Source: an uncultured Pseudomonadota bacterium
GTDB taxonomy: Bacteria; Pseudomonadota; Gammaproteobacteria; Competibacterales; Competibacteraceae
Assembly (NCBI GenBank): GCA_903844665.1
Contig: CAIMUS010000128.1
Coordinates: 1 to 36,015, forward strand
Direction: 5' to 3'
Length of the DNA: 36,015 nt
The position numbers and the translations under genes are program-made. Below are positions 1-8,689 of this stretch, piece after piece (the stretch's first letter is position 1; every line of letters starts with the position of its first letter). The notes beneath the pieces are model-generated. The model was given only the letters and a program-made list of their open reading frames with translations. It was not told where the DNA came from and did not search any database.

Positions 1-195
1 CAAAATGACAGGATAATGCTTTTCATGCTACTTTCATCCACGATTTACCTCCGATGCAGGTCACTTTCAGCGCCTTGCTGAAGGGGGCAGGGGTACTAAA
101 AAGTGCAGGAACTGTCTCTGACAAATTCAACAGCCTAGCCGTGTACCATGCACGCCTGTCCTATCCAAGCCACTACCACACGAGGATGAGCCGCT
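1..195. other. Intergenic, no gene recognised
   Basis: No convincing coding sequence was found. The one longer open frame here, starting at 54, has no recognisable domain and overlaps the pyruvate kinase start in another frame. The stretch probably holds the former promoter region of the truncated pyruvate kinase gene, but no clear -35/-10 pair could be picked out. Confidence 0.4.
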
Positions 196-327
196 ATGCG
201 ACGACCGGGCAATACCAAAATTGTCGCCACCCTGGGGCCAACGAGCGACACGCCGGAGCGTAACCGTTTAGCCCCCTCTTCCCCGCTTGCGCAAATAGGG
301 GGAGATATTGGGTTTTCCCCTCCTTGA
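196..327 (+). pseudogene. pyk: Pyruvate kinase 5' fragment, truncated by repeat element
   Basis: An ATG at 196 opens a frame reading MRRPGNTKIVATLGPTSD, which matches the conserved N-terminus of pyruvate kinases (T-K-I-V-A-T-L-G-P). A GAGG at 182-185 sits about ten bases upstream as a possible ribosome binding site. Pyruvate kinase-like sequence stops near residue 21-22, exactly where the inverted-repeat element begins at 260. The frame then continues into the element and ends at a TGA at 325-327 after 43 codons. No continuation of pyruvate kinase was found in any frame after the element (393-567), so this is a remnant and not a simple insertion into an otherwise intact gene. An intact copy probably exists elsewhere, but this cannot be seen here. 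Confidence 0.7.
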
Positions 328-392
328 AAAGGAGGGGAAAGCAGCAATACCTACCTTTGCAGATATGCAAGCAGGGGGGGCTAAACGGTTAC
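260..392. mobile_element. MITE-like inverted-repeat element
   Basis: The left end GTAACCGTTTAGCCCCC (from 260) is repeated in inverse orientation at the right end (GGGGGCTAAACGGTTAC, ending near 391), enclosing about 100 bases without coding capacity. Inside lies a strong hairpin at 314-340 with a 12-bp stem (TTTCCCCTCCTT paired with AAGGAGGGGAAA) and a 3-base loop. Terminal inverted repeats, small size, no open reading frame and its position at the point where a coding sequence is cut fit a non-autonomous miniature element. No clear target-site duplication was seen. Confidence 0.6.
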
Positions 393-454
393 CCACCAAT
401 CTGCTGCATATTACGAAGGTGGAGTAGGGTCGAAGTAAGGGCAAGCCGTTTTTC

Positions 455-560
455 ATAGACCGCGTAGGACGCATTAGCGTAGCGTATGCGCCGCATGCAG
501 AGGCGCCGCGATCATGCGGCGGAATACTACGGGCTACGGGCTACGGGCTATACTCCGACG
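455..560. repeat. Palindromic and short tandem repeats
   Basis: GCGTAGGACGCAT at 462-474 recurs exactly at 17101-17113. It is followed by an imperfect palindrome around 488-525 (CGCCGCATG ... CATGCGGCG). Next comes a short tandem run with a 7-base period (CTACGGG about three times, roughly 528-551). This looks like a dispersed intergenic repeat (BIME type). No gene was found between 393 and 567. Confidence 0.5.
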
Positions 561-567
561 CAGCGGA

Positions 568-1188
568 TTATGCCCTATCCTCCCCCAATTGCCGCAATTG
601 CCTGTCATGTAATTTGCCGAGCGTAAGGAGCGCCGTGATTGCGCCTACCAGCGCCATGAACATATCCCATTGGGTGTCCCAGATATCCCCCTGGGTGGCC
701 AGAAATTGCTCCGCATCCTGCCCAAGCAGAAGGGCCGTCCACCATTCGATGAATTCGTAGCACGCACTGATCGCCAGACAAACGCAGATCACCAGAAAAT
801 TCAGCATCTTGCCTCTTGAAATTGGGCTGACCCTGAGCAGTATTTCCCTGGTCAGAATGGCCGGTACGAATCCCTGGGCGAAGTGGCCGATGCGATCATA
901 CGGATTTCTCGACAGATCGAATAAATCCTGAAGCCAGAAACCGATAGGAGTCTTGGCATAGGTATAATGGCCGCCGATCATCAAAATTCCACAGTGAATA
1001 AATATCAGCGTATACGCTAAATTTGTCAGTGGAAATTTATTGTAGGTAAGGATCATCACAGGGACTGCAATGATCACCGGCGCCACTTCCAGAAACCAGG
1101 TCGGCCGATCATAAGGGCCGATGCCCGACAGAGTCAGGGCTGCCAGGAGGGCGAGAATATAACTATAAAACCAAGTTTGATTTGTCAT
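568..1188 (-). CDS. YjdF-like inner membrane protein (DUF2238)
   Basis: This 206-residue protein is hydrophobic over most of its length, with about five to six predicted membrane segments. It carries the conserved blocks of the DUF2238/YjdF family: GGHYTY near residue 72, NPYDRIGHFAQGFVP near 95-109, YEFIEWW near 145, and GDIWDTQWDMFMALVGA near 167-183. The family's biochemical role is unknown. Length is normal for the family. It is divergent from ubiD and alone on its strand, with repeats on its downstream side, so it is probably monocistronic. Family assignment is firm; function is not. Confidence 0.88.
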   Translation of the reverse strand: MTNQTWFYSYILALLAALTLSGIGPYDRPTWFLEVAPVIIAVPVMILTYNKFPLTNLAYTLIFIHCGILMIGGHYTYAKTPIGFWLQDLFDLSRNPYDRIGHFAQGFVPAILTREILLRVSPISRGKMLNFLVICVCLAISACYEFIEWWTALLLGQDAEQFLATQGDIWDTQWDMFMALVGAITALLTLGKLHDRQLRQLGEDRA

Positions 1189-1302
1189 GGATTTTGCACT
1201 CGCAAAGTGATGCCTGCTGGCGCAGCCGGTCAGATCCGGTTCCGGCAGGGTCGATCGCCTGCAGGGATGATAGTGTACATTTAATGCCGGAGTGAATGCG
1301 CC

Positions 1303-1308
1303 TATAAT
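1303..1308 (+). promoter_or_regulatory. Candidate -10 box for ubiD
   Basis: A perfect TATAAT lies 33 bases upstream of the TTG start of ubiD. No good TTGACA-like -35 was found at 16-18 bases spacing; the best is a weak TTTAAT at 1280-1285. If real, transcription would start near 1315, giving a leader of under 30 bases, which agrees with the absence of a clear Shine-Dalgarno sequence before the TTG. Confidence 0.4.
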
Positions 1309-1341
1309 TAAGGATCACACTTCAATCACTTAGTAATAAAA

Positions 1342-2817
1342 TTGAAATACAAAGACCTGCGTGATTTCATCCAAAAGCTGGAGCAGGACGGCGAACTCAA
1401 GCGGGTGCGCATTCCCGTCAGCCCCTATCTGGAAATGACGGAAATCTGCGACCGTACCTTGCGGGCCGGTGGTCCGGCATTGCTGTTCGAAAATCCCACG
1501 GGTTACAGCATACCGGTGCTGGGCAATCTGTTCGGCACGCCCAAACGGGTCGCCATGGGCATGGGGGAGGATGACGTCGCCGCGCTGCGGGAAGTCGGCA
1601 GGTTGCTGGCCTTTCTGAAAGAACCCGATCCTCCCCGCGGCATGCGGGATGCCTGGGAAAAACTGCCGATCTTCAGGAAAATTCTGGATATGGCCCCGAA
1701 AAAAATCAACCATCCGCCCTGTCAGGAGAACGTGCTCGAAGGGGCGGCGGTGGATCTGTCCAGGCTGCCGGTCCAGACCTGCTGGCCCGACGATGCCGGA
1801 CCGTTGATCACCTGGGGGCTGGTGGTCACCAAAGGGCCTTACAAAGCCCGACAGAATCTCGGCATTTACCGCTTGCAGGTGATCGGCCGCAACAAGGTCA
1901 TCATGCGCTGGCTGTCGCATCGGGGCGGCGCGCTGGATTTCCGCGACTGGCGGGAGGCGCACCCCGGCCAGGCCTTTCCGGTCGCCGTGACGCTGGGCGC
2001 CGACCCGGCCACGATCCTCGGCGCGGTCACCCCGGTGCCCGATACCCTGTCCGAGTATGCCTTTGCCGGTCTGCTGCGGGGCGCGCGCACCGAGCTGGCC
2101 GCCTGCCTGGGCAACGAGGAATTACAAGTCCCGGCCAGCGCCGAATTCGTGCTGGAAGGGCTTATCCAGCCGGGGGAGACCGCGCCCGAGGGACCGTTCG
2201 GCGATCATACCGGCTACTATAACGAGGTGGAGACGTTTCCGGTTTTCACTATCGAGCGCATCACCCATCGCGACCGGCCGATCTACCACAGCACCTATAC
2301 CGGCCGGCCGCCGGATGAACCGGCCATTCTGGGGGTGGCGCTGAACGAGGTGTTCGTGCCGATTCTGCAAAAACAGTTTCCGGAAATCACGGATTTTTAC
2401 CTGCCCCCCGAAGGCTGTTCCTACCGCCTGGCGGTGGTCGGCATAAGAAAACAATATCCGGGGCATGCCAAACGCATCATGCTGGGAGTATGGTCATTTC
2501 TGCGCCAGTTTATGTATACCAAATTTGTCATCATCGTGGACGATGATATCGATACCCGTGATTGGAAGGATGTGATCTGGGCCATGACCACCCGGATGGA
2601 CCCCGGCCGCGATACGGTCGTCATCGACAACACCCCGATCGATTACCTGGATTTCGCCTCACCGGTATCCGGCCTGGGCTCCAAGATGGGTTTCGACGCC
2701 ACCCATAAATGGCCTGGCGAAACCCAGCGGCAATGGGGTCGCCCCATCAGCATGAGCGCAGCGGTCAGGCAACGGGTGGATGAAATATGGGAACAACTGG
2801 GAATTGGGCAAAGTTAG
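1342..2817 (+). CDS. ubiD: 4-hydroxy-3-polyprenylbenzoate decarboxylase
   Basis: This is the UbiD decarboxylase of ubiquinone biosynthesis, which uses prenylated FMN supplied by UbiX to decarboxylate 3-polyprenyl-4-hydroxybenzoate. At 491 residues it is close to the usual length of about 490-500. The N-terminus [20 protein letters not shown] and the [11 protein letters not shown] block near residues 283-293 are typical of the family. The TTG at 1342 is chosen because the conserved N-terminus begins there; the first in-frame ATG would remove about 30 conserved residues. No Shine-Dalgarno is evident. The next gene is a flavin-reductase-type protein, echoing the ubiD-fre pairing in enterobacteria. 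Confidence 0.96.
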   Translation: MKYKDLRDFIQKLEQDGELKRVRIPVSPYLEMTEICDRTLRAGGPALLFENPTGYSIPVLGNLFGTPKRVAMGMGEDDVAALREVGRLLAFLKEPDPPRGMRDAWEKLPIFRKILDMAPKKINHPPCQENVLEGAAVDLSRLPVQTCWPDDAGPLITWGLVVTKGPYKARQNLGIYRLQVIGRNKVIMRWLSHRGGALDFRDWREAHPGQAFPVAVTLGADPATILGAVTPVPDTLSEYAFAGLLRGARTELAACLGNEELQVPASAEFVLEGLIQPGETAPEGPFGDHTGYYNEVETFPVFTIERITHRDRPIYHSTYTGRPPDEPAILGVALNEVFVPILQKQFPEITDFYLPPEGCSYRLAVVGIRKQYPGHAKRIMLGVWSFLRQFMYTKFVIIVDDDIDTRDWKDVIWAMTTRMDPGRDTVVIDNTPIDYLDFASPVSGLGSKMGFDATHKWPGETQRQWGRPISMSAAVRQRVDEIWEQLGIGQS

Positions 2818-2818
2818 G

Positions 2819-2847
2819 CTGTAGGAGCGGGCTGGCTCGCGAATACA
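2819..2847. repeat. REP-like palindromic element
   Basis: The segment from 2819 reads CTGTAGGAGCGGGCTGGCTC and continues CGCGAATAC. It closely resembles the GTAGGAGCGAGC-type REP sequences known from Pseudomonas and relatives. GAGC and GCTC can pair as a small stem. It sits directly after the ubiD stop codon, the usual place for such elements. A second small hairpin, GCAAATTC/GAATTTGC, follows at about 2891-2909. Confidence 0.55.
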
Positions 2848-2942
2848 ACCGAAGCCGGTGAATCTAAGTCATGCAGGGTTTTTCCAACGGGCAAATTCAA
2901 CGAATTTGCGATTCGAGCAAAATATCGACGGAAACTTAACGT

Positions 2943-3968
2943 ATGTCCTACAAAGTCACCAATAAACCCAGCGGCCATGAATTTTGGGTGGAAGCCGGGG
3001 AAACCGTGCTGGATGCAGCCTTGCGGGCGGGTTGTATATTACCTTACGGTTGCCGCAACGGCACTTGTGGCTCCTGTCTGGGTAAGGTGCTGGAAGGTGT
3101 GGTGGACTACCGGGGAGAACTACCGCCTGCTCTCGACGAGCGCCAGCGGGCGGAAGGCAAGGCGCTGTTCTGCCAGGCTGTTCCCAACAGCGATCTGGTT
3201 ATCGAGGGACGGGAAATCGACGCTCTGCGCAATATTGCCGTCAAGACTTTGCCCTGCCGGGTGGTCGGCATGACCCGACTGGCGCCCGATGTGATGCGCC
3301 TGTATCTGAAATTGCCAGCCTCCGAGCGCCTCCAGTTTCTGGCCGGCCAGTATATTTCCTTCCTGTTGAAGGAAGGCAAACGGCGTGATTTTTCCCTGGC
3401 CAATCCGCCCCATGCGGACGAATATCTGGAACTGCATGTGCGCAAAGTGTCAGGCGGTGAATTCACCACCTATGTTTTCGAGCAGATGCAAGAGAAAGCC
3501 ATTCTGCGCTTCCAGGGGCCGTTGGGTTCTTTCTTTCTGCGGGAAGACTCGCTCCGTCCCATCATCCTGGTGGCGGGCGGTACCGGTTTTGCCCCGATCA
3601 AGGGGATGCTGGAGCACGCTTTCTATCAGGGCATCATCCGTCCCATCCACCTGTACTGGGGGGCGCGGGCGCGGCAGGATCTGTATTTGCACGAACTACC
3701 CGAAGCCTGGGCCGAAAAGCATGAAAACTTCAGCTATACCCCGGTGCTGTCCGAACCCTGTCCCGAAGATGACTGGCAGGGCCGTACCGGCTGGGTGCAC
3801 GCGGCGGTGGCGGCGGACTATCCGGATTTGAGCACTTACGAAGTTTACATGAGCGGGCCGCCCCCCATGATCGCCGCCACCCGGGAGACGTTTACGGCGC
3901 GGGGACTGCCTGAAGAGTATTTATATTACGATTCCTTCGAGTATGCGCACGAGCGGGGCGGGGCCTGA
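2943..3968 (+). CDS. CDP-6-deoxy-3,4-glucoseen reductase-like ferredoxin reductase
   Basis: The protein has 341 residues and three domains. It begins with a plant-type 2Fe-2S ferredoxin domain with ligands C37, C42, C45 and C77 (C-x4-C-x2-C ... C). A flavin-binding barrel with RDFSLANPP near residue 150 follows, then a nucleotide-binding domain with VAGGTGFAPIKG near residue 210. This is the AscD/RfbI architecture and is related to Fre. Many gammaproteobacteria carry such a gene beside ubiD. I infer that it supplies reduced flavin for UbiX/UbiD function instead of making a deoxysugar, since no dideoxysugar genes adjoin it. The ATG has only a weak ribosome binding site. Confidence 0.9.
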   Translation: MSYKVTNKPSGHEFWVEAGETVLDAALRAGCILPYGCRNGTCGSCLGKVLEGVVDYRGELPPALDERQRAEGKALFCQAVPNSDLVIEGREIDALRNIAVKTLPCRVVGMTRLAPDVMRLYLKLPASERLQFLAGQYISFLLKEGKRRDFSLANPPHADEYLELHVRKVSGGEFTTYVFEQMQEKAILRFQGPLGSFFLREDSLRPIILVAGGTGFAPIKGMLEHAFYQGIIRPIHLYWGARARQDLYLHELPEAWAEKHENFSYTPVLSEPCPEDDWQGRTGWVHAAVAADYPDLSTYEVYMSGPPPMIAATRETFTARGLPEEYLYYDSFEYAHERGGA

Positions 3969-3988
3969 CCGGTTTCCGGCTCCTGGCA

Positions 3989-4066
3989 ATGGGTTTGAGC
4001 GCCGAGCAGGTGGCGGAAGCGCTGCGATTGCTGATGGAAGATGTCAGGCCAAAACAGCAGCAGTAG
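3989..4066 (+). CDS. Possible 25-residue microORF
   Basis: Just past the reductase stop, an ATG opens a 25-codon frame ending at TAG 4064-4066 (begins MGLSAEQVAEALRLL, ends with three glutamines). Its composition is helix-forming and protein-like, and the frame stays open upstream into the end of the reductase gene. No ribosome binding site is evident and no family is recognised. It could be a small protein, a remnant, or chance. Confidence 0.15.
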   Translation: MGLSAEQVAEALRLLMEDVRPKQQQ

Positions 4067-4067
4067 G

Positions 4068-4133
4068 GTGGGCAGCTTGTCTGCCCACGGGGGTTGCTCT
4101 GAGGTAGGCAAAGTGGGCAGCAAAGCTGCCCAC
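4068..4133. terminator. Paired hairpins between convergent genes
   Basis: Two copies of the same 8-bp stem, GTGGGCAG/CTGCCCAC, form hairpins at 4068-4088 (loop CTTGT) and 4113-4133 (loop CAAAG). The outer arms can also pair with each other into a longer structure. The element lies between the convergent reductase and hemY genes, where a bidirectional terminator is expected. There is no strong T-run, so it may instead be a REP-type repeat that also limits read-through. Confidence 0.5.
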
Positions 4134-4155
4134 CCGACTGACTCTGACCGCCCGT

Positions 4156-5457
4156 TCAGGAAGCTGCCGCCGGTTGGGGGTCCTGGGACAGCGCCGTAAC
4201 CCGGCCGGGTTCGCCGAAAGCCGTTTCGCTGCCGGAGCCGCCGAGAAGCACGGTGGCGGCTTCCTTCGCCTCCTCCCGACCGGAGAGCAGACGCAGACCG
4301 GCGCGATAACACTGCAAGGCTTTGTCCTTGTCGCCCGATTCCTCCAGCACTTCCGCCAGTTCCTGATAGGCGTCCGGACCGGGTAGAACAGCAAGACTCC
4401 GCTCCAGGTAAGTGCGGGCTTTATCCAACTGCCGGGCGCACCGGGCCAGCCGGCCACAACTGAATAATAAATAGGGGTTATCCGGCTGTTGCTTGAGCCA
4501 GTTCTCGGCCGTCTCCAACTGGGCGGTGATATTGCCGCGCCCGAGCGCCCCGTAGCCCAGCGCCAGTCGATCGCTCCAGCGCCGCTCCAGGGCCTGGCGC
4601 AGTAAACCTTCGGCTTCGTCGGCGGCGTTGTTGTCACGCAGATGACCGCTGTATTCGATCAGCAGCGGCTCCTCGGCCCGCAGTGACTGGGGCGCCGCTT
4701 TCCAGAGCGCGCGCAGTTCTTCCAGACTGCCGGCTTGAGCGGCATCGCGCAGCAGGGCGCTGTAAACCTGATATTGCAGCCGGCTGAAGCCGGCCTTGTC
4801 GAACATGCCGCTCTTGTCCAGGGCCGGCAGCAGTGCCTGCAACTTGCGCCAGTCGGCCAACTGCTGGTAGGCGCGCGCCAGCAGTTCCAGGGCGCGGGGA
4901 TGATTGGGCTGCTCCTCCAGCAGGGGGAGCAGGATGTCTTTGGCGGCGGCGGCCTGCCCGTCTTCCAACAGGAATTCGGCCCGCGCCAGTTTCGCCAGAA
5001 AGGCGTCGCCCTCAGGCACGGCCTCCAATTTTTGCAGATATTTGTCGGAACGATCAGGAGCGCCCAGATGGCGGGCGGCCTGCGCCGCGCCGAGATAGTA
5101 CAGGGTTGGGTTCTGACTGCCCTTGGAACCTTTCAGCAGCGAATGCTCGGCGGCTTTCCAGCGGCCTTCGGCGAGTTCCTCCATACCCTGGGTCAGATAT
5201 TGCTGGGATTTGCGGGATCTGAAGCTGTGCGTGGCGGTGCTGATCCGGCGGGGGGCATGCCTGAGATAGTGCAGCAACCGCAGCAGCAGATAGCACACCC
5301 CGAATAGCGCCAGCAGAAAGAGCACGGCGACGGCAAAGCTGGTTTCGACAGCCCACTGACCCATGCTGACCAGCACATAACCGGGGTCATCCCGCAACAG
5401 CAGCGCCAGACCCAATGCCAGGCCCAGGGCTACAAGAATCCACACTAACAGCTTCAT
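4156..5457 (-). CDS. hemY: HemY, heme biosynthesis-associated TPR membrane protein
   Basis: This 433-residue protein has two N-terminal membrane segments (about residues 4-22 and 40-60) followed by a long cytoplasmic helical-repeat domain of TPR type to about residue 400. This is the HemY_N plus TPR layout of the proteobacterial HemY family. The family is linked to heme synthesis by its genomic position; it is distinct from the protoporphyrinogen oxidase called HemY in Bacillus. Its start overlaps the stop of hemX by four bases (ATGA type), pointing to translational coupling. It is the last gene of the hem operon. Confidence 0.92.
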   Translation of the reverse strand: MKLLVWILVALGLALGLALLLRDDPGYVLVSMGQWAVETSFAVAVLFLLALFGVCYLLLRLLHYLRHAPRRISTATHSFRSRKSQQYLTQGMEELAEGRWKAAEHSLLKGSKGSQNPTLYYLGAAQAARHLGAPDRSDKYLQKLEAVPEGDAFLAKLARAEFLLEDGQAAAAKDILLPLLEEQPNHPRALELLARAYQQLADWRKLQALLPALDKSGMFDKAGFSRLQYQVYSALLRDAAQAGSLEELRALWKAAPQSLRAEEPLLIEYSGHLRDNNAADEAEGLLRQALERRWSDRLALGYGALGRGNITAQLETAENWLKQQPDNPYLLFSCGRLARCARQLDKARTYLERSLAVLPGPDAYQELAEVLEESGDKDKALQCYRAGLRLLSGREEAKEAATVLLGGSGSETAFGEPGRVTALSQDPQPAAAS

Positions 5458-6896
5458 GGCCTGGCCTCCCCGGCGGCGTCGCCAGCGGCCGGCATGGTGA
5501 CGGAGCGCACCGGCTTGCGGGTCTGCATGGCGTCCAGAAAGGCCTGCAAGGTGGTGGAAACCGCCGGAATGTAAGGCTTAAGCTTGATATTTCTTAAGGT
5601 TTCCAGTTCCGATACGAATTCGCCGACCTTGGAATCGTTGGTATCGAAATAGGTTTTGACCCATTCCTGCGCCGTGGCGTCGGATTCCAGATAACTGGGG
5701 ACATCGTTGCTCAGCAGGGCGATACGCATCGCCCCCAGTTTCATCCGCAGATTCTGCAACAGGAAATGTTCCTCCTGCACGGCCATCAGCGGCGGTTCGT
5801 TGCTCCGGCTGCGGCGGACCACGACGATATCCTTGAACTGTTCCCTGGCCAGCGAGCCGAGCCGTTCCCACCAGGGTTGGGTTGTTTCTCCTGGCACGGT
5901 CTGCACATCGTGCGGTTTGACATGTTCCTTAAGGGCGGCGATCTGCCCTTCGTTGCGCAGCGGCAGGGCGCCCAGACGGCTCTCCATCTCGATAATTTTC
6001 TGCGCCAGGGTGGAGCGGTCCGGCAGATCGACTCCCTTGAGGCTGGCGATATTTTCCCGGATCATTTGCCGGACTCCGCTGAAAATTTCCTCGTTCACGG
6101 CGCCCAGCCGCTGGTAGGCTTCGTTCAGCGCGGCGATGGCGTCGGGAACATCCTGCTGGAAGCGCAGCTTGTAATCCGCCAGACGCAGCAGATACTCGAC
6201 CTCCGACAGGGGAAAGGCGTTGACGTCGCCGCCACGGGCCATCACCGCCTTGACATTGTCCAGCGTGGTCAGCAGGTTGCGCTGCGCCAGTTGCAGGTTC
6301 TGCACCCGGTTGTCTACTTCGGCGAGCATTTTTTTCCGCTCATCCACCTGCTTGTCCATCTCTTCCTTCAGTCCTTGCAGATTGCCGGTCAAGGCCTGCA
6401 CGTCCTGTTGCAGCGCCTGAATCGCGCTGCGGTGAGTCTGATAATTACCCTGCTGGGTGTCCACACTGGCCTGAACCATCTGGTGGCTGTCCTGCAGGTT
6501 CTTGATCTGCTGTTGCAGGTTATCGAGGCCGCTACGCAGGTTTTGTTCTTCCTTGTCCTGCGTCTGGTTCTGGCTTTTCAGGGCGCCGGTCTCGCTTTTC
6601 AGGGCATCGGCTGCGCTGCGCTGTTCGGCGAACTGCTGTTGCAGCGTTTTGATATCCGTTTCTCGCGCCTGCACAATCTGATTCAGTTGCTGGTCTACCC
6701 GGACATCCTGCTGGCGCCATAGATAAGCGCCGCCGCCGCCGATAAGCAGGCTGAGCAGCAGGGCCAGCCAGGCCACCCCGCGGCCACTTTTACTCCTGGC
6801 CGGGGTCACTGGCGTGGGAACCGGTTTATCTTCCACCGCAGGCTGAACCGGTGCGGCCACAGCCTCGGGTGTCATGTCTTGCTGATTATCCGTCAT
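5454..6896 (-). CDS. hemX: HemX, uroporphyrinogen operon membrane protein
   Basis: This 480-residue protein has a short Pro/Ala-rich cytoplasmic leader and a single membrane segment at about residues 40-60. A long Gln-rich coiled coil (about 65-205) and a periplasmic alpha-helical domain of the HemX family follow. Despite its historical annotation as a uroporphyrin-III C-methyltransferase, HemX lacks a methyltransferase fold, and its exact role is unsettled. It overlaps the end of hemD by 11 bases and is coupled to hemY by a four-base overlap. Order and strand are the standard gammaproteobacterial hemCDXY arrangement. Confidence 0.93.
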   Translation of the reverse strand: MTDNQQDMTPEAVAAPVQPAVEDKPVPTPVTPARSKSGRGVAWLALLLSLLIGGGGAYLWRQQDVRVDQQLNQIVQARETDIKTLQQQFAEQRSAADALKSETGALKSQNQTQDKEEQNLRSGLDNLQQQIKNLQDSHQMVQASVDTQQGNYQTHRSAIQALQQDVQALTGNLQGLKEEMDKQVDERKKMLAEVDNRVQNLQLAQRNLLTTLDNVKAVMARGGDVNAFPLSEVEYLLRLADYKLRFQQDVPDAIAALNEAYQRLGAVNEEIFSGVRQMIRENIASLKGVDLPDRSTLAQKIIEMESRLGALPLRNEGQIAALKEHVKPHDVQTVPGETTQPWWERLGSLAREQFKDIVVVRRSRSNEPPLMAVQEEHFLLQNLRMKLGAMRIALLSNDVPSYLESDATAQEWVKTYFDTNDSKVGEFVSELETLRNIKLKPYIPAVSTTLQAFLDAMQTRKPVRSVTMPAAGDAAGEARP

Positions 6897-7698
6897 GGCG
6901 GGCTCTCGCTGATTTTTGATTCGGTGGTAACTCTAGCAGTGCTTGGACGATAGCGGCGTCGCTCGCTTCCCTGGCGAGCAAAGGGGGCTGGCTGAATCCC
7001 AATTGCAAGGCCAATGAGCGGGCGCGCTCGCTGACGACTACCAGGGGTGTATTGAGCAACCAGGGTTGCCCGGCGGCGCCAACCATAGCAAAGAGGTTTT
7101 GCAGATTTTCATTGCTGGTGGCGATAACGGCCTGAATTTCCCCCCGTGTCCAGTATTGTAGCAAGTCATCGGGACAAAAGGCGGGTTTACTGCGCCGATA
7201 GACTATTGCATGGCCGATCCGGGCACCGCGTGCCCGTAGGGTATCGCCCAGGGCTTCGCGCCCGCCTTCGCCGCGAAAGATGACGATGCCTTTGCCGGCC
7301 ACTGCTTGCAGTTCCGGTAGCGCCAGCAAGGCTTCGCTGTCGGCGCCCGGCTCGGGCGTGCGGCAAGCGCCGATACCGTATTCTGCCAGTGCCCGGGCCG
7401 TGGCCTTGCCGATGGCGAACAGCCGCCAGCCTGACGGTAGGGGATGGCGCGACAGCAGCAGCTCCAGCCCCAGGTTGACGGCGTTGGCGCTGGTAAAGAT
7501 GGCAAGTTCATAGCCGTCCAGATGGTCGATCACGGCGAGGGCGGGAGCGGGGTCGCGGGGAGGCAGAATCTCCAGGGTGGGACAGCGGATCGCCCGCCCG
7601 CCCTGGGCTTCGATCAGCCGGCAGAGTCCTTCGGCCTGCCGCTCGGGGCGGGTGACCAGTATGCCCATTCCCTGGAGAGGTAACGGTTGGCTGCTCAT
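6886..7698 (-). CDS. hemD: Uroporphyrinogen-III synthase
   Basis: HemD cyclises hydroxymethylbilane from HemC to uroporphyrinogen III, inverting ring D. The 270-residue protein shows the family's early [11 protein letters not shown] segment (about residues 14-25), FTSANAV near 89, and the [18 protein letters not shown] block near 142-159. The sequence is otherwise divergent, as is normal for HemD. The start codon overlaps the hemC stop (ATGA) and its own end overlaps hemX, so the operon is tightly coupled. Confidence 0.94.
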   Translation of the reverse strand: MSSQPLPLQGMGILVTRPERQAEGLCRLIEAQGGRAIRCPTLEILPPRDPAPALAVIDHLDGYELAIFTSANAVNLGLELLLSRHPLPSGWRLFAIGKATARALAEYGIGACRTPEPGADSEALLALPELQAVAGKGIVIFRGEGGREALGDTLRARGARIGHAIVYRRSKPAFCPDDLLQYWTRGEIQAVIATSNENLQNLFAMVGAAGQPWLLNTPLVVVSERARSLALQLGFSQPPLLAREASDAAIVQALLELPPNQKSARARHDG

Positions 7699-8663
7699 CG
7701 GTCTGGTTGGAGATTCGGCGTGGGCGGCGGGGGATCGGCGCTATAGACCCGCTGCAGAATCGCCGCCGCGCCACGCTCGAGCAGATCCTCGGCCAGCGCG
7801 ATGCCGAGCCGCTCCGCCTCGGCGGCGGAACCGTGGATTTCACCGCTGACGATACGGCTGCCGTCCGGGTCGCCAACCAGTCCGCGCAGCCAGATTCGAT
7901 CCTCCTGTAACACCGCATAGCCGGCAATGGGTACCTGACAGCCGCCTTGCAGGCGGTGATTCAGTGCCCGCTCGGCGGTGATGCGGATAACCGTGTCCGG
8001 GTCGTTCAGAACGCCGATCCGGTCCGAAACGGCTGGATCATCCCGCCGGCACTCGATAGCGATGACGCCCTGGCCGATGGCCGGCAGACTGAACTCCGGT
8101 TCCAGCTGGCAGGTGATGCGATTTTCCAGCCCCAGGCGCTGCAATCCGGCCGCCGCCAGGATAATGGCATCGTAGTCGCCGGCGTCCAGTTTCGCCAGAC
8201 GGGTGTTGACATTGCCGCGCAGATTCAGCAGGGTCAGATGGGGATAGCGGGCCGCCAACTGGCATTGCCGGCGCAGGCTGGAGGTGCCCACCCGGGCGCC
8301 GGAAGGTAACCGATCGGGATGAGGGTGGCGCGGCGAGACAAAGGCATCGCGTGGATCTTCGCGGGCCAGGATCACCGGCAGACACAAACCGGCTGGAAAT
8401 TCCACCGGCACGTCTTTCAGCGAATGCACTGCCAGATCGGCGCCGCCGTCCAGCAGGCCCTGTTCCAGTTCCTTGACGAACAGACCCTTACCGCCCACCT
8501 TGGCGAGCGGGCTGTCCAGAATCTTATCGCCGCGCGTGCTCATGCCGACCAGTTCGACCCGCAGGCCGGGATGGGCCTCGCGCAGGCGTCGGGCGACGTG
8601 TTCGGCCTGCCAGAGCGCCAGGGGGCTTTTACGAGTGGCGATACGGAGGGTCGTTGCCTGCAA
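7695..8663 (-). CDS. hemC: Porphobilinogen deaminase (hydroxymethylbilane synthase)
   Basis: HemC joins four porphobilinogens into hydroxymethylbilane in the cytosol. The 322-residue protein contains [16 protein letters not shown] at residues 8-23 and VHSLKDVP near 79-86. GTSSLRRQ follows near 126-133, and the dipyrromethane cofactor cysteine is C242 in [12 protein letters not shown], the same number as in the E. coli enzyme. It is the first gene of hemCDXY. The 130-base gap upstream contains a repeat pair, and its promoter could not be defined. The C-terminus is slightly long, with a proline-rich tail. Confidence 0.97.
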   Translation of the reverse strand: MQATTLRIATRKSPLALWQAEHVARRLREAHPGLRVELVGMSTRGDKILDSPLAKVGGKGLFVKELEQGLLDGGADLAVHSLKDVPVEFPAGLCLPVILAREDPRDAFVSPRHPHPDRLPSGARVGTSSLRRQCQLAARYPHLTLLNLRGNVNTRLAKLDAGDYDAIILAAAGLQRLGLENRITCQLEPEFSLPAIGQGVIAIECRRDDPAVSDRIGVLNDPDTVIRITAERALNHRLQGGCQVPIAGYAVLQEDRIWLRGLVGDPDGSRIVSGEIHGSAAEAERLGIALAEDLLERGAAAILQRVYSADPPPPTPNLQPDR

Positions 8664-8689
8664 AATTTAACCCATTGGAATTACTAAAT

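Noticed and set aside
54-263. 69-codon open frame on the plus strand at the window start
   Set aside because: No domain, no good ribosome binding site, and it overlaps the pyruvate kinase fragment in a different frame that has clear homology.
5766-6722. Long (318-codon) open frame on the plus strand
   Set aside because: It is the antisense shadow of hemX; composition (His, Leu, Gln runs) follows from the coiled-coil codons of the real gene.
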